Source of the DNA: Desulfatitalea alkaliphila
GTDB lineage: Bacteria; Desulfobacterota; Desulfobacteria; Desulfobacterales; Desulfosarcinaceae
Assembly (NCBI RefSeq): GCF_022968795.1
Contig: NZ_JALJRB010000001.1
Span: forward strand, 310,001-374,000
Reading direction: 5' to 3'
DNA: 64,000 nt
This document shows positions 9,382-17,541 of the stretch, one piece after another; within the stretch, counting starts at the first letter, position 1; each line of letters begins with the position of its first letter. The translations under genes and the position numbers were made by a program. The notes below the pieces were generated by a model, which was not told the origin of the DNA, searched no databases, and was given only the letters and a program-made list of their open reading frames with translations.

Positions 9382-9497
9382 TGATCCTCCTCCTTTTTCG
9401 ACATATAGTGTTCGGCAATGAAAAATGAAATAAGAGACCCTGCGGGCAACGGAACAACCGCGGGATTTTCCAACACAAGGAACAGTTCGCGCCTTTG

Positions 9498-9503
9498 TAT
9501 AAT
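9498..9503 (+). promoter_or_regulatory. Candidate -10 element for the flavoprotein gene
   Basis: A perfect TATAAT lies 47 bp before the ATG at 9550 in the divergent intergenic region. No good -35 is visible at 16-18 bp, so an activator or another sigma factor may be needed. Confidence 0.35.
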
Positions 9504-9549
9504 CACACCTTGGCGCGGATGTCCATCCATGAATTGAGGAAACAGCGCC

Positions 9550-11040
9550 ATGTCGACCGCTCCTTTCGCCCCTTTCGACCTGTGCATCATCGGCGCCGGA
9601 CCCGGTGGGTTCGCCGGCGCCATGCGGGCCGTGGACGCCGGGCGGCGGGTCTGCCTGATCGAAGCGGATGAAATCGGCGGGACCGGCGTCAAGTGGGGTG
9701 CCCTGGCCTCTAAAACCATGTGGGAGCTGGCAAAGGATTACGCCGTGGCGGCCAAGCGGGATCGCGGCTACCGCTGCCGCGACTTGCAAGTGTCCTATTC
9801 GGCTGTACGCGCAACGGTAATGACGGCCATCGAAGAGAAGCAGCAACAAATGCGCCGGCAGCTGGCCGTCTTCGCCGAAGGCCGGCGCACGGCACCGGGC
9901 AGCATCGCCTACCTGCAGGGGCGGGGCCGCCTGGCGGGGGACGACCGGGTCGCTATAGCGCTCAACGACGGCACCGAACGGGAGATCCGGGCCGACAACA
10001 TCCTCATCGTCACCGGATCCAAACCGCGCCGCTTCGCCCACATCCCCGTGGACCAGCAACGGATCTTCGATTCGGACGGCATACTGGACCTCCAGCGTTT
10101 CCCACCGCGGCTGATGATCATCGGCGCGGGGGTGACCGGATGCGAGTACGCCACCATCTTCTCCAATTTCGGCCAAACCAAGGTGTTTCTGGTGGACCAC
10201 CAGGAGATGATCCTGCCTTACGAGGACACCGATGTGAGCGCCTTTGTCAGCCGCAACCTGGAACACAGCGGTGTCACCATCCTTCACTCGGCCCGTCTGC
10301 GGGACATCGACCAAAACAGCGACCACCTGGAAGTGGCCCTCGATTTCGCCGACGGCAATGAAACGGTGGTGGCGGTGGACGCGGTCCTGATCTCCATCGG
10401 CCGCGACCCCAACACCCGGGGCCTCGGTCTGGCGTCGGCAGGGATCGTTCCCGATGCGGCCGGCTTCCTCGATTGCGACGCCGACTGCCGTGTGCGGGGA
10501 CGCATCTACGCCGCCGGCGACGTCACCCACCGCCCCGCACTGGTCAACATGGCGGTGATGGAGAGTCGGCACGCGGTCAAGCACATGTTTCGCCTGCCCA
10601 CCCGACCCTTGAGCTTTCCCAACATGTCCACCGTGATGTTCTTCAATCCCGCCGTGGCGGCCGTCGGACTGAACGAAAAGGGGTGCCGGCAGCGGGGACT
10701 GACCTATCGTGTGGCCACCTACACCAATGCGCTGCTGCCCCGCGCCATCGCCATGCGCGCCACCCGCGGCTTCGTCAAAATCATCGTCAGCGACGACGAT
10801 CAGCAGAAAATCCTGGGAATGCGGGCCGCCGGCCCCCAGGTCTCCAGCACCATCATGACCATCGCCCTGCTCATCGACCAGGACATGGATGTGCGGGAGG
10901 TGGTGGGCTCCATGTTTCCCCATCCCACCATGTCCGAAGTGATCCAGGAGTGCCTGCGGCTGCTCATGGGCAAATCGATCTACAAACCCGAAGCCTTCCC
11001 CGACCACCTCACCATCCGCCGCTGGCACCCCACCCCCTGA
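9550..11040 (+). CDS. Lipoamide-dehydrogenase-like FAD/NAD(P) oxidoreductase lacking the redox disulfide
   Basis: A 496-aa member of the pyridine nucleotide-disulfide oxidoreductase family. It has the FAD-binding CIIGAGPGGFAGA (residues 12-24), a second dinucleotide motif MIIGAGVTGCEYA, the FAD-contact segment IYAAGDV and a C-terminal dimerisation domain. The interface pair HPTMSE, equivalent to the catalytic His-Glu of dihydrolipoamide dehydrogenase, is kept. The redox-active motif, normally GGTCVNVGCIPSK, reads GGTGVKWGALASK (residues 43-55), so both cysteines are replaced (Gly46, Ala51). Dithiol-disulfide chemistry is therefore unlikely; direct hydride transfer between NAD(P)H and another acceptor, as in one-Cys transhydrogenases, is more plausible. 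It is divergent from the beta-oxidation gene, which suggests but does not prove a redox link. Downstream it converges with the membrane protein at 11076. Confidence 0.8.
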   Translation: MSTAPFAPFDLCIIGAGPGGFAGAMRAVDAGRRVCLIEADEIGGTGVKWGALASKTMWELAKDYAVAAKRDRGYRCRDLQVSYSAVRATVMTAIEEKQQQMRRQLAVFAEGRRTAPGSIAYLQGRGRLAGDDRVAIALNDGTEREIRADNILIVTGSKPRRFAHIPVDQQRIFDSDGILDLQRFPPRLMIIGAGVTGCEYATIFSNFGQTKVFLVDHQEMILPYEDTDVSAFVSRNLEHSGVTILHSARLRDIDQNSDHLEVALDFADGNETVVAVDAVLISIGRDPNTRGLGLASAGIVPDAAGFLDCDADCRVRGRIYAAGDVTHRPALVNMAVMESRHAVKHMFRLPTRPLSFPNMSTVMFFNPAVAAVGLNEKGCRQRGLTYRVATYTNALLPRAIAMRATRGFVKIIVSDDDQQKILGMRAAGPQVSSTIMTIALLIDQDMDVREVVGSMFPHPTMSEVIQECLRLLMGKSIYKPEAFPDHLTIRRWHPTP

Positions 11041-11075
11041 ACCCAACGACCCAACAACCCAACAAACTCAACCAA

Positions 11076-12434
11076 CTAACGTATCTGGCCGTGCAATGTC
11101 GTCGTCGCCGGCACCGGCAGGTCGTGCCGGCCGATACGGTCCAACAACAACCGCAAGGTTGCGGTGGAAGCCAGGTTGCCGGCGGCCAGGGCGACCGCGC
11201 CGATCAAGTTGCCTGCCAGACCCGCCCGCAGCGCCATGGCAGCGGTCAACACCACCGTCGCCAGGTAGGCCGCCTGTCCCGCGATGACGGTCAACGGCTT
11301 GCGGCGCAGGGCAGCCAAGCCCTCGCCCTGGGCACGCATGGCCACTGTCAAGGGAAAGAGCACCAGTGACCAGGCGGCCGTTTGCACCAAGGGCAGATCG
11401 GCGAGGGCCAGGTTTTGCAGGCCCACATAGTACAATTCTGCAATCCCCGGCACAATGAAGAGCAACGGCAAGCATCCCAACATCCCGCCGGCGGCCATGG
11501 CGAACCACAAAATGCCACGGTCGCGGCTTGCGGGGGATTGAAAAGCCAACACCACCTCCTGAATACGGGTGGTGCCGAAGGCCACCGGCGTGGCCAGCCC
11601 CAAGGCCAGGTAGTAGGCCGGCAGCATCCGCTCCGGATCGGCCGCCCGGGCGATAAAGGCGCCCAGCACCATGGCGGACAAGGCCAGCAGATAACCGCTC
11701 ACCGACAACGGCAGGGTGAACCACAGCAGCTCGCGACGGGTCGGCGGCGGGCCCTCCCCCTCCGGCAGACGCCCTATAAAGGGTCGGGCCAACACGGCCG
11801 AGGCCCCCACCTCCAGAGCCACCGGAAGGGTCAGGCAAACAATGGCCCACAAGGGACCCACGGCCCCCAGAAAAACAAACAGAGGCGCCATCAGGGCGGT
11901 GATCAGAATGCGCATGATGGTGGCCATGCTGGCGCGACCGGCCGCCATGCCGTTGTACATGCTGACTTGGTAAGGAATGCGCGCGAAAAACAACCACTGC
12001 AACGGTAAACTCGCCAGCAGGGTGATATGAGCGGGGTGGGCGATGGTGGGCGGCAGACCGATCAAGCCCTCGAACAGCAGCCGTGCCGCGGGCGGCAGGC
12101 ACAGCAAGGCCTGGACGGCCACCGCGACCAGGGCCAGGCGATGCACCACGGACCGGAAACGGACAAAGGCTTCGCGCCGCTTGCCGAACACCATGCCGGT
12201 GGCGATCAGCCCGAAGCCGAGGGTGCCCAGCAGAAACATCACCATGTTGGACTGTGCCAGGCCCGCCAAGTTCAGCGGCCCTCCTTGCCCGCGCGAGGCC
12301 ACCATGGCCACCAGCGGATAGGTCAACCCCTGGGAGGCGGACTGCAACGCCAACGGCGCGAAAAACCGTGCCAAGGTCGCAAAACCCGCCCTGTCGGCAA
12401 CCGATGTCGTCATCCCGTTCATCCGTTCCGGCAT
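11076..12434 (-). CDS. MOP/MATE-superfamily-like multipass membrane protein
   Basis: A 452-aa, very hydrophobic protein with about 12 predicted membrane helices arranged as two similar halves; a charged loop RPFIGRLPEGEGPPPTRRELL separates them near residue 230. Overall shape and length resemble the multidrug/oligosaccharidyl-lipid/polysaccharide exporter superfamily (MATE, MurJ, Wzx) or bacterial ANKH-like proteins, but no diagnostic motif was recognised. Substrate is unknown. The start is uncertain: ATGs at 12434, 12422 and 12413 are possible and none has a clear Shine-Dalgarno. It is divergent from the sigma-54 activator at 12698. Confidence 0.6.
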   Translation of the reverse strand: MPERMNGMTTSVADRAGFATLARFFAPLALQSASQGLTYPLVAMVASRGQGGPLNLAGLAQSNMVMFLLGTLGFGLIATGMVFGKRREAFVRFRSVVHRLALVAVAVQALLCLPPAARLLFEGLIGLPPTIAHPAHITLLASLPLQWLFFARIPYQVSMYNGMAAGRASMATIMRILITALMAPLFVFLGAVGPLWAIVCLTLPVALEVGASAVLARPFIGRLPEGEGPPPTRRELLWFTLPLSVSGYLLALSAMVLGAFIARAADPERMLPAYYLALGLATPVAFGTTRIQEVVLAFQSPASRDRGILWFAMAAGGMLGCLPLLFIVPGIAELYYVGLQNLALADLPLVQTAAWSLVLFPLTVAMRAQGEGLAALRRKPLTVIAGQAAYLATVVLTAAMALRAGLAGNLIGAVALAAGNLASTATLRLLLDRIGRHDLPVPATTTLHGQIR

Positions 12435-12511
12435 CGCAACCGTTGCCCGTTAAAAGTTTCGATCCGGTTTAACATTTTGTAATTTCAGCCTTACGGGTAC
12501 CGCCGGATGTG

Positions 12512-12517
12512 TATAAT
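12512..12517 (+). promoter_or_regulatory. Candidate -10 element upstream of the sigma-54 activator
   Basis: A perfect TATAAT preceded by TGTG in the 263-bp region between the divergent membrane-protein and activator genes. No convincing -35 is seen at the usual spacing. The leader to the ATG at 12698 would be about 175 nt. Confidence 0.35.
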
Positions 12518-12697
12518 GGTTGCAAAATCCACCGGAGTGAGCAACATTAATACACCGCTACCATAAAGCAACCGGGCTTGCCGCCCGATGGCCACCCGGT
12601 ACGGACGCCACCGGTAGCAAGGCCGGCGATCACCGGCGGCGCCACCGAGATTACCGATACCCAGTGCCCGGCCGAGGAAACGCGCAACGAACCGTTC

Positions 12698-14842
12698 ATG
12701 AAGAAACGCACCCCACCCCACAACACCCGCCACGCCCCCCCCGCGGTCACAAACCCCGGCGACCTGGATCTGCCGTTGTCCAGAGACTTGCTGGTGGGGT
12801 TGTATGTCCTGCAACGGGGCCGATTCGTCGAAGCGGATGAGTCGTTGTGCCGCATTCTGGGCTACGCCGATCCCGCCGATCTGCTGGGCCGGCGCTTGTG
12901 GGACATGGTCCCGCCCGATGCCCACCGCCGGGTCACGCTTCGCCGGCAGGCGCCCGCGCCGGCGGATGACCGCGAAGCCGGATTTCCCATCCAGCGGTCC
13001 GACGGCACCGCGATCCGGGTGCGCATGCAGGGGGTCCGGGCCATGTACCGGGAGCGCCCTGCCAACGTGGGCTACCTGATCGACCTGAGCGCCATCGAAT
13101 ACGTGGCCGATGCGCTGGACAAATATCGCACCATCATCAACGCGGTTGAGGACTCTGTTGCCGAAGTGGACCTGGATGGCACCATCCGTTTTTCCAACCT
13201 GTCGGGCTTTCGCATCTGGGGCGTGGACATCAACGAAACCATCGGCCAGGACTACCGCGCCTACACCGATCCGCAGACCGCGCAATCGATTTACGAAGCC
13301 TACAACAAGGTGTTTCGCACCGGCGAGCCGGGCAAAAACATCATCTATGAAATCATCCGCAAGGATGGTCAACGCCGGATGGTGGAAGACTCCGTTTCAC
13401 CGATCCGCGGCCCCGATGGCACGATCACCGGCTTTCGAACCGTCAGCCGGGATATCACCGACCGCATGGTGGCGGAAACCCGGCTGGCCGAACACCGCAC
13501 CCGCCTGGAGGCGATCTTCCGCAGCGTCAAGGATGCCATCATCACCGTGGACCCCGAGTTGCGGGTGATCGAAGCCAACGCCTCGGCCGAAACCATTTGC
13601 GGCCTGGACACCCGGCGCATCGTGGGCCGCGTTTTCCCCCAATGCCTGCGCGACTGTGCCCGCTCGTGCTGCGACGTGCTGCAGCAAACCCTGCAGAAGA
13701 AGAACACCATCCGTGAATACCGGGTCGAGTGCGGGCTGGCGCAACGGCACCATCAGTTGGTCAGCGTGAGCAGCTCGCCTCTGTTGAGCCCCGAAGGCCG
13801 CTTCATGGGCGCCGTACTGGTCATCCGGGACATCACCCTGCTGCGCGACATGGAGCGGGAGCTGCGCGAAAAACACCAGTACCAGAACATCATCGGAAAG
13901 AGCAAACGCATGCAGGAGATCTTCAACCTGCTTGAAGAGTTGGCCGACCTGGAAACCACCGTCCTGCTCACCGGCGAAAGCGGCACCGGCAAGGAGCTCA
14001 TCGCCAAGGCGCTGCACTACAGCGGCCAGCGCGCCTTCAAACCCTTCCTGGCGGTCAACTGCTCCGCCCTGGCCGAAAGCCTGTTGGAAAGCGAGCTGTT
14101 CGGACACGTCAAAGGCGCCTTCACCGGCGCCGTCAGCAGCCGCCAGGGCCGTTTCCAGGCCGCCAACGGCGGTACCCTCCTGCTGGACGAAGTGGGCGAC
14201 ATTTCCCCGCTGATCCAGCTCAAACTGTTGCGGGTACTGCAGGAGAAGGAGTTCGAACGGGTCGGCGAAGCCTCGCCGCAGAAGGTCGACGTGCGGGTGA
14301 TCGCCTGCACCAACAAAGACCTGCGCGAGAAGATCCGCAACGGCGAGTTCCGCGAGGATCTTTACTACCGCCTCAAGGTGGTGGAGATTGCGCTGCCGCC
14401 CCTGCGCGAAAGGCTCGACGACGTGCCTTTGCTCACCGAACACTTCCGCCAGATGTTCAACAAGCGTTTCCGCAAGAACATCGAAGGGGTGAGCGACGAA
14501 GTGCTGGCCGAATTCATGAATTACCACTGGCCCGGCAACGTCCGGGAGCTGGAACACGTAATCGAACGCGCCTTCGTGCTCTGCCACGGCACCCTGATCG
14601 GCCCGGAACACCTGCCGCCGGAGATCCGCGGCCATAAAACCGCCGCCGTAACACTTCCCGCCGCCGGTCCCCCTAAAAAGAAGAAACAGGCACAAGAAAT
14701 CATCGCTGCCCTGAACCAAACCTTCTGGAACAAATCCAAGGCCGCCGCACGGTTGGGCATCAGCCGCCAGACCCTCTATCGCAAGATGAAATCCCTCGAC
14801 ATTTTGCAATCCCATGCCGACCGAACATTGCCCGACCGTTGA
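12698..14842 (+). CDS. Sigma-54-dependent activator with three PAS domains
   Basis: A 714-aa enhancer-binding protein. PAS-like domains lie at about residues 20-105, 137-260 and 262-385. The AAA+ domain at about 395-635 carries Walker A GESGTGKE (near 425) and the sigma-54-contacting loop GAFTGA (near 472). A Fis-type helix-turn-helix (AAARLGISRQTLYRKM) lies near the C-terminus. There is no receiver domain, so the signal is probably sensed directly by the PAS domains. The third PAS has a cysteine cluster, C-x3-C-x3-CC from residue 316, also present in the paralogue at 28346. The ATG at 12698 is chosen because upstream codons to 12578 look non-coding, but no good Shine-Dalgarno separates the choices. 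Targets are unknown; the TRAP operon at 17542 has a sigma-54-like promoter and is a candidate. Confidence 0.85.
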   Translation: MKKRTPPHNTRHAPPAVTNPGDLDLPLSRDLLVGLYVLQRGRFVEADESLCRILGYADPADLLGRRLWDMVPPDAHRRVTLRRQAPAPADDREAGFPIQRSDGTAIRVRMQGVRAMYRERPANVGYLIDLSAIEYVADALDKYRTIINAVEDSVAEVDLDGTIRFSNLSGFRIWGVDINETIGQDYRAYTDPQTAQSIYEAYNKVFRTGEPGKNIIYEIIRKDGQRRMVEDSVSPIRGPDGTITGFRTVSRDITDRMVAETRLAEHRTRLEAIFRSVKDAIITVDPELRVIEANASAETICGLDTRRIVGRVFPQCLRDCARSCCDVLQQTLQKKNTIREYRVECGLAQRHHQLVSVSSSPLLSPEGRFMGAVLVIRDITLLRDMERELREKHQYQNIIGKSKRMQEIFNLLEELADLETTVLLTGESGTGKELIAKALHYSGQRAFKPFLAVNCSALAESLLESELFGHVKGAFTGAVSSRQGRFQAANGGTLLLDEVGDISPLIQLKLLRVLQEKEFERVGEASPQKVDVRVIACTNKDLREKIRNGEFREDLYYRLKVVEIALPPLRERLDDVPLLTEHFRQMFNKRFRKNIEGVSDEVLAEFMNYHWPGNVRELEHVIERAFVLCHGTLIGPEHLPPEIRGHKTAAVTLPAAGPPKKKKQAQEIIAALNQTFWNKSKAAARLGISRQTLYRKMKSLDILQSHADRTLPDR

Positions 14843-15248
14843 ACCAGCCCATCGGCAACGCATCTCTGACGCTTGGACAACATCTCACCCCGTAGACACA
14901 ACAGCGTGGAAGAGGCAAACAGACCTGACACCTGTGATGTCTGTTAAGGTATTTCCTACCCCAAAATCAGGGTTTCCCTAATTGCGCCCCCTCTGAAGAG
15001 GTGCTAGCATCCCACCGACTCATTCTTTCCATCGGGCTTCGATAAAACACGCATATGCTGACTATCGCTACTCCGTATGGGGTAACGTCCGGGGATTTGG
15101 GTGCGTGTCGCGATCATACCTCCAATTACCAACAGCACTCGATACGGCCGAATGGATCGACACGCTCATCTGCGATGCCGATTCGCTTGTTCACGGGTTC
15201 ACGGGTTGCATCACAACGACGTTCTCGCAGGAGGAAGGAAGGGACTGA
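14843..15248. other. Intergenic region, 406 bp
   Basis: No gene is seen. It contains the activator box and promoter at 14944-15010 and a leader of about 240 nt ending in a purine-rich Shine-Dalgarno (GGAGGAAGGAAGGGACTGA) before the ATG at 15249. Confidence 0.5.
14944..15010 (+). promoter_or_regulatory. Activator box plus promoter of the carboxylesterase gene
   Basis: CAGGGTTTCCCTAATTGCG (14968-14986) overlaps a -35-like TTGCGC (14982-14987). A 17-bp spacer leads to TAGCAT (15005-15010). A second, related box TTAAGGTATTTCCTACCCC lies just upstream (14944-14962). The architecture is the same as before the hydrolase genes at 1220 and 2591. Confidence 0.55.
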
Positions 15249-16961
15249 ATGTTTAGGAAAACGAACCGCAAAAAATCATCTTCGGGTTGGGCTGTCACAT
15301 GGCTGGTTTTGCTATCCATCTTGCTATTGAGTATGGGCTGCGGTTCCAGCTCCGATGATCCGGAACCCGCCTCCGATCCGGTAAGGGAAACCGCACAGGG
15401 ATCTGTGCGCGGAATGGACGAAGGCACCATGCTCGCCTTCCGCGGCATCCCCTACGCACAGCCACCGGTGGCGGATCTGCGTTTCGCGCCCACCGAACCG
15501 TGGACCGACGTGCGCGCCGACACCCTCGAGTGCAAAAGCTTCGGCAGCGTCTGCCCCCAAATGGCCGGTGGTTTACTTGTCGGCGCGGAGGATTGCCTCA
15601 CGCTGAACATCTTCACGCCGAAGGATGCCGGCGCCAATACCGCGGACTACCCCGTGATGGTGTGGATCCACGGAGGCGCCTATATTCAAGGTTCCGGATC
15701 GTCCGACGCCTACGATCTGCCCGACCTGGTGGAAATGGGGGTCATCGTGGTCACTTTCAACTACCGTCTGGGTGCTCTGGGCTTCCTGCCCCACCCGGCT
15801 TTGACGGCCGAACAGGGCCAATCGGGCAACTACGGCCTGATGGACCAGCAGGAGGCCCTGCGCTGGGTCCAGTCCAACATCGCCCAGTTCGGCGGCGATG
15901 TGAACAACATCACTATCTTCGGCGAGTCGGCCGGCGGCCACAGTGTCATGACCCACTTGGCGGCGCCCGAATCCGGCAACCTTTTCCACAAGGCGATCGT
16001 ACAAAGCGGCTCCTACAGCCCCTTCCAGTTGCCCCTGGATACGGGCTACATATATTACGGCGCACCGTTTGCGGCCACTGCGGATTGCACCGGCAGCAGT
16101 GCCGAAATCGCTGCCTGTTTTCGTGATTTGTCCGTCGATGGGGTGATCGCCGCGCAGGGCGATGCCTGGTATGTGCCGGTGACCGGCGGCGACTTCCTGC
16201 CTGCATCCATATACGTGAGCTTGGCGACCGGTGCCTTTCACACCGACAAACCGGTGCTCATCGGCGGCAATCGCAACGAAGGCACCCTGTTCACCGCCCT
16301 TGATTTCGTCGGCGCGCCACCCGAATATTATGACGACTACGGCGCCTACTTACCCGCTGTGGCCGGCCTGTTGGGTCAGTCCGGCATCACCGACGAGAGC
16401 GACATAATGAAAATCGCCAACGATTACCTCGCTGTGGCGGAGGCTGAGCTCGGGCAGCTTCCCAACGGGGACCCCCACCCGAACCGTTTCCGCCTGGCCC
16501 ACAGCAAAGTGTGGACCGACCACTTCTTCGCCTGCCGCAACATGATGCAGTGGGAGCAGTTGGCCGACCATACGCCGACCTATGCCTACTGGTTCACCGA
16601 TACCAACGCACCTATTCCGCCATCCTATGCCCCGCTTTCGGCCTTCGAGGAGGACATGGGCATGATCACCTTCGGCGCCTCCCATGCCTTTGAAATCCAA
16701 TATGTGTTCGGCCGAGTGCAGGAACAGGCGGTGGTCTCCGGCGAGCAGATTGCCCTGTCCCTCGAAATGATCGAATTCTGGACCAATTTCGCCAAAACCG
16801 GCGCGCCTTCCAACGCGCCGGGGGTCTGGGATGCTTACGCCGGCACCGTCGGTCCGGTCATACGGCTCGACACCCCGGGCGCCGCAGCGGTGGACGTGAG
16901 TGTGTTCAACAACGCACACCGTTGCGCTTACTGGGCGGATCCCGTAAACGCAACGCCTTAG
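15249..16961 (+). CDS. Type-B carboxylesterase lipoprotein
   Basis: A 570-aa secreted esterase. A lipoprotein signal ends in LSMGC (Cys31). The carboxylesterase family block EDCLTLNIF precedes the oxyanion motif HGGAY. The nucleophile elbow is FGESAGG (Ser227), the acid lies in GGNRNEGTLF (Glu344) and the base in FGASHAFE (His479), all in canonical order. Length fits PnbA-type enzymes. A strong Shine-Dalgarno precedes the ATG. It is monocistronic: its own promoter upstream, a hairpin (16982-17027) downstream. The promoter box shared with the two PETase-like lipoproteins suggests it acts with them at the cell surface on ester substrates or their oligomers; that cooperation is inference. Confidence 0.88.
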   Translation: MFRKTNRKKSSSGWAVTWLVLLSILLLSMGCGSSSDDPEPASDPVRETAQGSVRGMDEGTMLAFRGIPYAQPPVADLRFAPTEPWTDVRADTLECKSFGSVCPQMAGGLLVGAEDCLTLNIFTPKDAGANTADYPVMVWIHGGAYIQGSGSSDAYDLPDLVEMGVIVVTFNYRLGALGFLPHPALTAEQGQSGNYGLMDQQEALRWVQSNIAQFGGDVNNITIFGESAGGHSVMTHLAAPESGNLFHKAIVQSGSYSPFQLPLDTGYIYYGAPFAATADCTGSSAEIAACFRDLSVDGVIAAQGDAWYVPVTGGDFLPASIYVSLATGAFHTDKPVLIGGNRNEGTLFTALDFVGAPPEYYDDYGAYLPAVAGLLGQSGITDESDIMKIANDYLAVAEAELGQLPNGDPHPNRFRLAHSKVWTDHFFACRNMMQWEQLADHTPTYAYWFTDTNAPIPPSYAPLSAFEEDMGMITFGASHAFEIQYVFGRVQEQAVVSGEQIALSLEMIEFWTNFAKTGAPSNAPGVWDAYAGTVGPVIRLDTPGAAAVDVSVFNNAHRCAYWADPVNATP

Positions 16962-16981
16962 ATCCGTCGCGATTTGCAGTC

Positions 16982-17027
16982 GGCCAAGCAGTTGGCGTTC
17001 AGGAGAATTGGCGCTGGCTGCTTGGCC
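16982..17027. terminator. Hairpin after the carboxylesterase gene
   Basis: GGCCAAGCAG (16982-16991) pairs perfectly with CTGCTTGGCC (17018-17027) across a 26-nt loop, starting 20 bp after the stop codon. There is no T-run, so it may be a weak terminator or an mRNA 3-prime stabiliser. Confidence 0.4.
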
Positions 17028-17083
17028 TTCAAACAGTAACGATTGTATAACCTTGGAATTGTCGAAGATTGAATCCCACCGGA

Positions 17084-17138
17084 ACACAATGTAACACAAA
17101 GCCCCAATTTTTACACACTGTAACGTTACAATGTGTAA
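17084..17138. promoter_or_regulatory. 28-bp palindromic operator with extra half-site
   Basis: TTACACACTGTAAC (17111-17124) faces GTTACAATGTGTAA (17125-17138), a two-fold symmetric 28-bp site with a single mismatched position per arm. A further half-site ACACAATGTAAC (17084-17095) lies 15 bp upstream. The site centre is about 110 bp above the sigma-54-like -24 element, the normal place for an enhancer-binding protein. Confidence 0.65.
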
Positions 17139-17234
17139 CTTTTCCGGTTGGCGGACTTGTTCGTCAATTTCAAACACCGTCCCAACAGATGGATATTTAT
17201 GGTACTGCAAGCCGTTCGGTCCCACAAATAGAAC

Positions 17235-17250
17235 CGGCACGACTTTTGTA
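17235..17250 (+). promoter_or_regulatory. Sigma-54-like promoter of the TRAP operon
   Basis: CGGCACGACTTTTGTA matches TGGCACR-N4-TTGCW except for the first base and T for C in the -12 GC. Transcription would start near 17262, leaving a leader of about 280 nt before dctP. Confidence 0.5.
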
Positions 17251-17429
17251 ATACATCAGAAACACTTGAGCACAACCTTCAAAATTGGCGAGTCGCATCA
17301 TCCGTTCCACAATTCCACAATCGGTAAACATAAACCGTTGGGAGTTCGTCTTGGGTGATTGAAGGTTCGAACCTGCCGCCCTCGACGCCCGCTGCACTTT
17401 CGGGACCGAAAGGTGCCGGCGCAAGGGCA

Positions 17430-17490
17430 AACGGTTGCCTCTATGGCCGATGCCTACACTGATCGCCTCGGCCATAGAGGGGGTACCGTT
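17430..17490. repeat. Inverted repeat in the dctP leader
   Basis: CCTCTATGGCCGA (17438-17450) and TCGGCCATAGAGG (17468-17480) are a perfect 13-bp inverted repeat around 17 nt; AACGG (17430-17434) and CCGTT (17486-17490) extend it after small bulges. It lies about 40 nt before the Shine-Dalgarno of dctP, so it may fold in the mRNA or serve as an operator. Confidence 0.5.
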
Positions 17491-17541
17491 TCACAACCAC
17501 CATTTATTCGTTTCATGACGTTCAGAAAAGGGAGGAACAAA

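Larger units (their letters stand above)
16962..17541. other. Regulatory intergenic region upstream of the TRAP operon, 580 bp
   Basis: No gene is supported; an in-frame extension of dctP back to 17359 lies upstream of its Shine-Dalgarno and is excluded. The region holds, in order, a hairpin (16982-17027), a half-site and 28-bp palindrome (17084-17138), a sigma-54-like promoter (17235-17250) and a 13-bp inverted repeat in the leader (17438-17480). Confidence 0.6.

Noticed and set aside
9382-11046. N-terminal extension of the beta-oxidation frame to 1248 aa
   Set aside because: It is entirely antisense to the flavoprotein gene; the true ATG at 9381 has a strong Shine-Dalgarno and begins the crotonase domain.
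17363-17374. AGGTTCGAACCT resembling a tRNA T-arm
   Set aside because: No acceptor, D or anticodon arms can be drawn around it, and no CCA-side stem; taken as a chance palindrome.
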